Shown here: piece after piece, positions 5,270 through 8,041 of the stretch
Layout: every line of letters starts with the position of its first letter
Position numbering within the stretch: the first letter of the stretch is position 1
Origin: an uncultured Clostridia bacterium
GTDB taxonomy: Bacteria; Bacillota; Clostridia; Oscillospirales; Ruminococcaceae
NCBI GenBank assembly: GCA_937901805.1
Contig: CALDJI010000310.1
Span: 1 to 8,041 of the forward strand
DNA length: 8,041 nucleotides
Direction: 5' to 3'
Notes under the pieces: generated by a model
The model's input: only the letters and a program-made list of their open reading frames with translations
Databases searched by the model: none
What the model was told of the DNA's origin: nothing
Position numbers and translations under genes: made by a program

Positions 5270-5284
5270 GAGGTGGTGAGCGTG
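5270..5284 (+). promoter_or_regulatory. Ribosome binding site that decides the terminase small subunit GTG start
   Basis: GAGGTG at 5270-5275 lies 6 bases before the GTG at 5282. GTG codons at 5273 and 5276 are in frame too but overlap the Shine-Dalgarno itself, so they are unlikely starts. Confidence 0.6.
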
Positions 5285-5704
5285 GCAAGGCGGCTGACGG
5301 ATAAGCAGAAAAAGAAAATAGTGGCTGATTATCTGGAGTGCCAATCGGTCAATCTTGCCGCCAAGCGCAACAGTGTTTCCTGGGACAGCGCCAAGAAAGC
5401 TCTGGAAGAAGCCGGAGAAATTGAGAAAAAACTAGAACAGAAAAAAGAAGAAAACACCGCCGATATTTTGGCTTACATGGAAAGTCAAAGAGGATTGGTT
5501 TGCGAAATTATCGGTAAGGGTTTGGAAGAATTAAATAAGCCCGAGAAACTAGCGGGAGCTTCCCCAGCTCAAATTACTACCGCTTTGGGTACATTGATCG
5601 ATAAATTTACGGCATTCGGCGGCAGATCAGGCGACACGGCTAAGGATGATGGCCTGAGCCAGAGCCTGAAAGAACTGGCGGAGGAGTTGGAGAGCGATGA
5701 ATAA
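5282..5704 (+). CDS. terS: Terminase small subunit
   Basis: Recognises the packaging site on phage DNA and hands it to the large subunit. Starts (GTG) MARRLTDKQKKKIVADYLEC. Residues 7-40 form a homeodomain-like helix-turn-helix (KQKKKIVADYL...VNLAAKRNSVSWDSAKKAL), the usual DNA-binding head of small terminases. Residues 44-60 are a charged helical stretch, and residues 62-115 (ADILAYMESQ to SPAQITTALGTLIDKFTAFGG) are the oligomerisation part. The length of 140 aa suits the family. Gene order just before terL and portal supports the call strongly. It ends SLKELAEELESDE and overlaps the next small gene by 8 bases. Confidence 0.85.
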   Translation: MARRLTDKQKKKIVADYLECQSVNLAAKRNSVSWDSAKKALEEAGEIEKKLEQKKEENTADILAYMESQRGLVCEIIGKGLEELNKPEKLAGASPAQITTALGTLIDKFTAFGGRSGDTAKDDGLSQSLKELAEELESDE

Positions 5705-5885
5705 AATAGTACTTTCAAAAAACATAAAATCAGTGAGAAAAAGTGCAAAAAAATCACAGTTCGATATAGCTTATTGTCTATGCGTAAATCGTGCAACGGT
5801 TGCAAAATGGGAAACTGGAAGAGTGATTCCGTCGTTAGGCACGATTGAAAAAAATCGCAAAATTGACAAACTGCAAACCATTTGA
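5697..5885 (+). CDS. Small XRE-family helix-turn-helix regulator between terS and terL, literal frame 62 aa, probably frameshifted
   Basis: Starts MNKIVLSKNIKSVRKSAKKS. Residues 17-47 follow the Cro/C1 (XRE) plan: KKSQFDIAYCLCVNRATVAK with WETGRVIPSLGTIEK, the WETG-x-x-PS-x-x-T signature being clear. The literal frame then derails (NRKIDKLQTI, stop 5885) after the A7 run at 5848-5854. In the +1 frame the expected last helices appear (IAKLTNCKPFELLAGVFDD, stop 5911-5913), giving a normal 71-residue XRE protein that overlaps the terL start by 8 bases. The gene is clearly more AT-rich than the flanking terminase genes, which suggests separate acquisition (a moron). Its start overlaps the terS stop and GGAG (5689-5692 area) serves as ribosome binding site. 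Whether it binds a phage or host promoter is unknown. Confidence 0.75.
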   Translation: MNKIVLSKNIKSVRKSAKKSQFDIAYCLCVNRATVAKWETGRVIPSLGTIEKNRKIDKLQTI

Positions 5886-5913
5886 ACTTCTGGCTGGTGT
5901 TTTTGATGATTAG
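5854..5913 (+). other. Out-of-frame C-terminal end of the XRE regulator (+1 frame)
   Basis: From 5854 the codons give IAKLTNCKPFELLAGVFDD and TAG (5911-5913). In XRE proteins the WETG...PSLxTIEK segment is regularly followed by (I/L)AK, a few residues, then a Phe/Leu-rich last helix, so this is a better match than the literal frame. Removing one A from the seven-A run joins the frames as TIEK|IAKLTN. The 8-base overlap with the terL ATG at 5906 also fits the junction style of this locus. Confidence 0.65.
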
Positions 5914-7138
5914 CCTAAAACAAAAGAAAATCCTTGCTTTCCCGTATTCCAGCTATGATGCCATTATTTGCGACGGTGCAGTCCGGTCTGGCAAGACTTC
6001 CATCATGATGTGGTCATTCATCGACTGGGCCATGAGAGAGTTCTCTGGGCAGCGTTTCGGTATCTGTGGGAAAACGGTAGACAGTGCCAGTAAAAATATC
6101 ATTGTTCCCTTTATCTCCATGACGCTGGCAAAGGAGCGATATACGCTGCGTTGGCGAAGAGCGGACAAAATCCTGGAAGTGCAGCGTGGAGCCGTCACTA
6201 ATTACTTTGAAGTATTTGGCGGTAAGGATGAATCCTCTTTCACGCTGATTCAAGGACGTACACTGGCCGGCGTGCTGCTGGACGAGGTGGTGCTCATGCC
6301 ACGCTCTTTTGTGGAGCAGGCGCTGACCCGCTGCTCGGTGGACGGGGCCAAACTATGGTTTTCCTGCAACCCTGGAAGCCCACAGCATTGGTTTTATCTT
6401 GAATGGATTCAGCGGCACAAAGAACGTAATGCCCTGTATCTTCACTTTGAGATGACGGACAACCCCGGCTTGACGGAAAGAACCTTGGAACGGTATAAGT
6501 CCATGTTTACCGGAGTGTTTTATGACCGGTACATCCGGGGGTTGTGGTGCGCGGCAGAAGGCCTTGTCTATCCGTTTTTTGCAGGGGATATGGGAAAATA
6601 CCTGTATTCCGGAGAAATCCAGGGGATTCAGGGCGCGTTCTATGTGTCGATAGATTACGGAACAAGAAACCCGTGCAGTATGGGGCTGTGGTGTGTACAG
6701 CCGAACCGGGCCATCCGCATTGCAGAGAGCTATTATAACAGCCGGGAGGAAATCCGGCAGCGCACGGATGAAGAACATTATGCCGAGTTGGAACGCCTGA
6801 CGACAGGGCGGTATATCCAGTATGTGATTGTGGATCCATCGGCTGCGTCTTTTATCGAGTGCATTCGCAGGCATGGGAAATTCCAGGTGATGGCGGCGGA
6901 CAACCGGGTGCTTGATGGAATCCGCACGACTGCTTCCCTGCTCAATGCGGGGAAACTCCTGATCCATAATTCCTGCAAAGATTCTATTCGGGAATTCCAA
7001 GCCTATAGTTGGGATGATAAAGCGGCCGAAGATAAAGTTATCAAAGAAAATGACCATGCCATGGACGATATCCGATATTTTGCAAGTACCATCCTTGCAA
7101 GGGAATATCGCTGGGTGGATTGGAAGGGGGTACAATGA
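5906..7138 (+). CDS. terL: Terminase large subunit (PBSX-like)
   Basis: The ATP-driven motor that pumps DNA into the prohead and cuts the concatemer. Starts MISLKQKKILAFPYSSYDAI. ATPase domain: Walker A GAVRSGKT (residues 24-31), Walker B VLLDE (123-127, with the catalytic Glu), coupling motif SCNPGSP (153-159). Nuclease domain (RNase H-like) with acidic residues in SIDYGT (Asp250), VIVDPS (Asp310) and AMDDIR (Asp387/388). At 410 aa it matches the compact PBSX-type terminases. I chose the ATG at 5906; the TTG at 5882 would add NFWLVFL, which is really XRE-gene sequence read in another frame. The ribosome binding site before 5906 is weak (GGTG), suggesting coupling to the upstream gene. The ATG at 7138 of the portal overlaps its TGA by one base. 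Confidence 0.95.
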   Translation: MISLKQKKILAFPYSSYDAIICDGAVRSGKTSIMMWSFIDWAMREFSGQRFGICGKTVDSASKNIIVPFISMTLAKERYTLRWRRADKILEVQRGAVTNYFEVFGGKDESSFTLIQGRTLAGVLLDEVVLMPRSFVEQALTRCSVDGAKLWFSCNPGSPQHWFYLEWIQRHKERNALYLHFEMTDNPGLTERTLERYKSMFTGVFYDRYIRGLWCAAEGLVYPFFAGDMGKYLYSGEIQGIQGAFYVSIDYGTRNPCSMGLWCVQPNRAIRIAESYYNSREEIRQRTDEEHYAELERLTTGRYIQYVIVDPSAASFIECIRRHGKFQVMAADNRVLDGIRTTASLLNAGKLLIHNSCKDSIREFQAYSWDDKAAEDKVIKENDHAMDDIRYFASTILAREYRWVDWKGVQ

Positions 7139-8041
7139 TGTTTGAGAAGATGCTTGGCTGGATTCGGACGACTATTTTCAAATTGATGGGAAAGGAAAAC
7201 ACAGAGCTGACGATTTCCCCCAAGATGGAAACCCTGATTGATCTGTGGGCAAGGATGTATTCTGCCGATGCAAAAGAACAGCCTCTTCAACTCCCTGTGC
7301 TGATTCCGTCCGAATTTGCACGGTTGGTCACAGTGGAATCCCAGATTACCATCACGGGAAGCCCGCGGGCGGACTGGCTGCAAACGCAGATAACCCCTTT
7401 TCTGGAGAATCTGCGCACCTATGTGGAATATGCGTGCGCGCTGGGCGGCGCCGTCTTCAAGCCCTATGTCAGCGGGAATGGAATCCTAATTGACGTAGTA
7501 CAGGAGGACTGTTTTTCCCCGACCGCATTTGACAGTTCCAAGCGTATGACAGGGGCAATTTTTACAGAACAGATTTTGAGGAAAGGGAAAATCTATACCC
7601 GCGCGGAGAGCCATGAATTTATACAGGGAAAAGAAAAGGTACAAAACCTTGCGTTTTCCTCTTCCACCAATACATCATTGGGAACGCCGGGTGCATTGTC
7701 CATGGTTCCGGAGTGGGCGGAGCTTGCCCCGGATATTGAAATTTCTGGGATTGACCGCCCGTTATTTGCCTATTTCCGTATTCCTCTAGCTAACAATAAA
7801 GACCGGAGTTCCCCATTGGGCGTATCGGTGTTTGCAAACGCGGTCGGCTCCATCCAGGATGCGAATGAACAATACGGCTGGTTGCGCTGGGAGTATGATG
7901 GAGGGCAGCTCGCGATTGACGTTGCAGCGCAGGCACTCCGCACGCGGGCGGACGGGACAGTCGGCCTGGACAAACGTGGGCAGCGTCTCTACCGCAGGAG
8001 CATTGAGACAGGCGTGACAAGCGGGGATTTTTACCATGCAT
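7138..8041 (+). CDS. Phage portal protein, 3' end outside window
   Basis: Forms the dodecameric ring at the capsid vertex through which DNA enters and leaves. It starts MFEKMLGWIRTTIFKLMGKE, one base overlapping the terL stop (an ATG at 7135 is out of this frame). GGAAGGGGG (7120-7128 area) is a strong ribosome binding site. The frame stays open for 301 codons to the window edge, so no stop is seen. Stretches typical of the SPP1 Gp6/A118-like portals of Gram-positive phages are LRTYVEYACALGGAVFKPYV, VVQEDCFSPTAFD, MVPEWAELAPDIEI and RPLFAYFRIPLANN with SPLGVSVF. Position directly after terL confirms the call. Confidence 0.92.
   Translation, partial: MFEKMLGWIRTTIFKLMGKENTELTISPKMETLIDLWARMYSADAKEQPLQLPVLIPSEFARLVTVESQITITGSPRADWLQTQITPFLENLRTYVEYACALGGAVFKPYVSGNGILIDVVQEDCFSPTAFDSSKRMTGAIFTEQILRKGKIYTRAESHEFIQGKEKVQNLAFSSSTNTSLGTPGALSMVPEWAELAPDIEISGIDRPLFAYFRIPLANNKDRSSPLGVSVFANAVGSIQDANEQYGWLRWEYDGGQLAIDVAAQALRTRADGTVGLDKRGQRLYRRSIETGVTSGDFYHA

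Noticed and set aside
5882..5905. TTG at 5882 as start of terL
   Set aside because: The extra residues NFWLVFL have no ribosome binding site and coincide with the C-terminal codons of the XRE gene in another frame; the ATG at 5906 fits the terminase N-terminus better.
6353..7135. 260-codon open frame on the minus strand opposite terL
   Set aside because: It is antisense to a gene with full terminase motifs, has no ribosome binding site or recognisable domain, and is a codon-bias shadow of the plus-strand gene.
1..8041. Search for CRISPR arrays, tRNAs, att sites, integrase, toxin-antitoxin or defence modules
   Set aside because: No regularly spaced repeats, no tRNA-like cloverleaf, no recombinase motifs and no toxin-antitoxin pair were seen; the small genes here read as phage accessory proteins and I could not support a new defence or counter-defence system beyond the methyltransferases.

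Overview
This window looks like part of a temperate siphovirus-type prophage (or phage) of a Bacillota host, most probably a Lachnospiraceae-like Clostridia. The reasons are the close gene packing with strong GGAGG-type ribosome binding sites, the mid-range GC content, and protein types and gene order that I recognise from clostridial prophages: a C5 cytosine methyltransferase, a run of tiny accessory proteins, a sigma-like late regulator, a DNA adenine/cytosine-N4 methyltransferase, terminase small and large subunits, then the portal. All supported genes are on the + strand. No tRNA, rRNA, CRISPR array, integrase or insertion sequence is visible.

Region by region: (a) bases 1-1420 hold the 3' part of a C5 cytosine methyltransferase. 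Its 5' end lies outside the window. It carries the catalytic PCQ, ENV, QRRRR and C-terminal motifs, and then, unusually, a second copy of the N-terminal SAM-binding motif I at its very end. (b) 1424-4081 is a compact early/middle operon of nine small genes joined by ATGA- or TGATG-type overlaps. It includes a zinc-ribbon protein, a cysteine-rich protein, two proteins of 52 and 24 residues, a protein with an apparent frameshift in an A6 run, a two-helix membrane protein, a helix-turn-helix protein and a DUF1492/sigma-region-4-like regulator. (c) 4072-4195 is a control region: tandem ATGTCAT repeats, a TATAAT box, and then a strong terminator-like hairpin with a T run. (d) 4213-8041 is the start of the late region: a small coiled-coil protein, a complete beta-class N6/N4 DNA methyltransferase, the terminase small subunit, a small AT-rich XRE-type helix-turn-helix gene squeezed between the two terminase genes (also apparently frameshifted, at an A7 run), the terminase large subunit with all ATPase and nuclease motifs, and the first 301 codons of the portal protein.

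How it works together: the two methyltransferases probably modify phage DNA against host restriction, since no cognate nuclease is seen. The sigma-like regulator at the end of the early operon is well placed to activate the promoter that overlaps its own stop codon and so switch on the packaging and structural genes. TerS, TerL and portal form the DNA-packaging motor.

The points most worth a second look are the duplicated motif I of the C5 methyltransferase, the two homopolymer frameshifts with intact coding sequence downstream of each, the regulator gene between terS and terL, and the promoter-hairpin leader. I did not find a clearly new multi-gene system; most of the window is an ordinary phage module.
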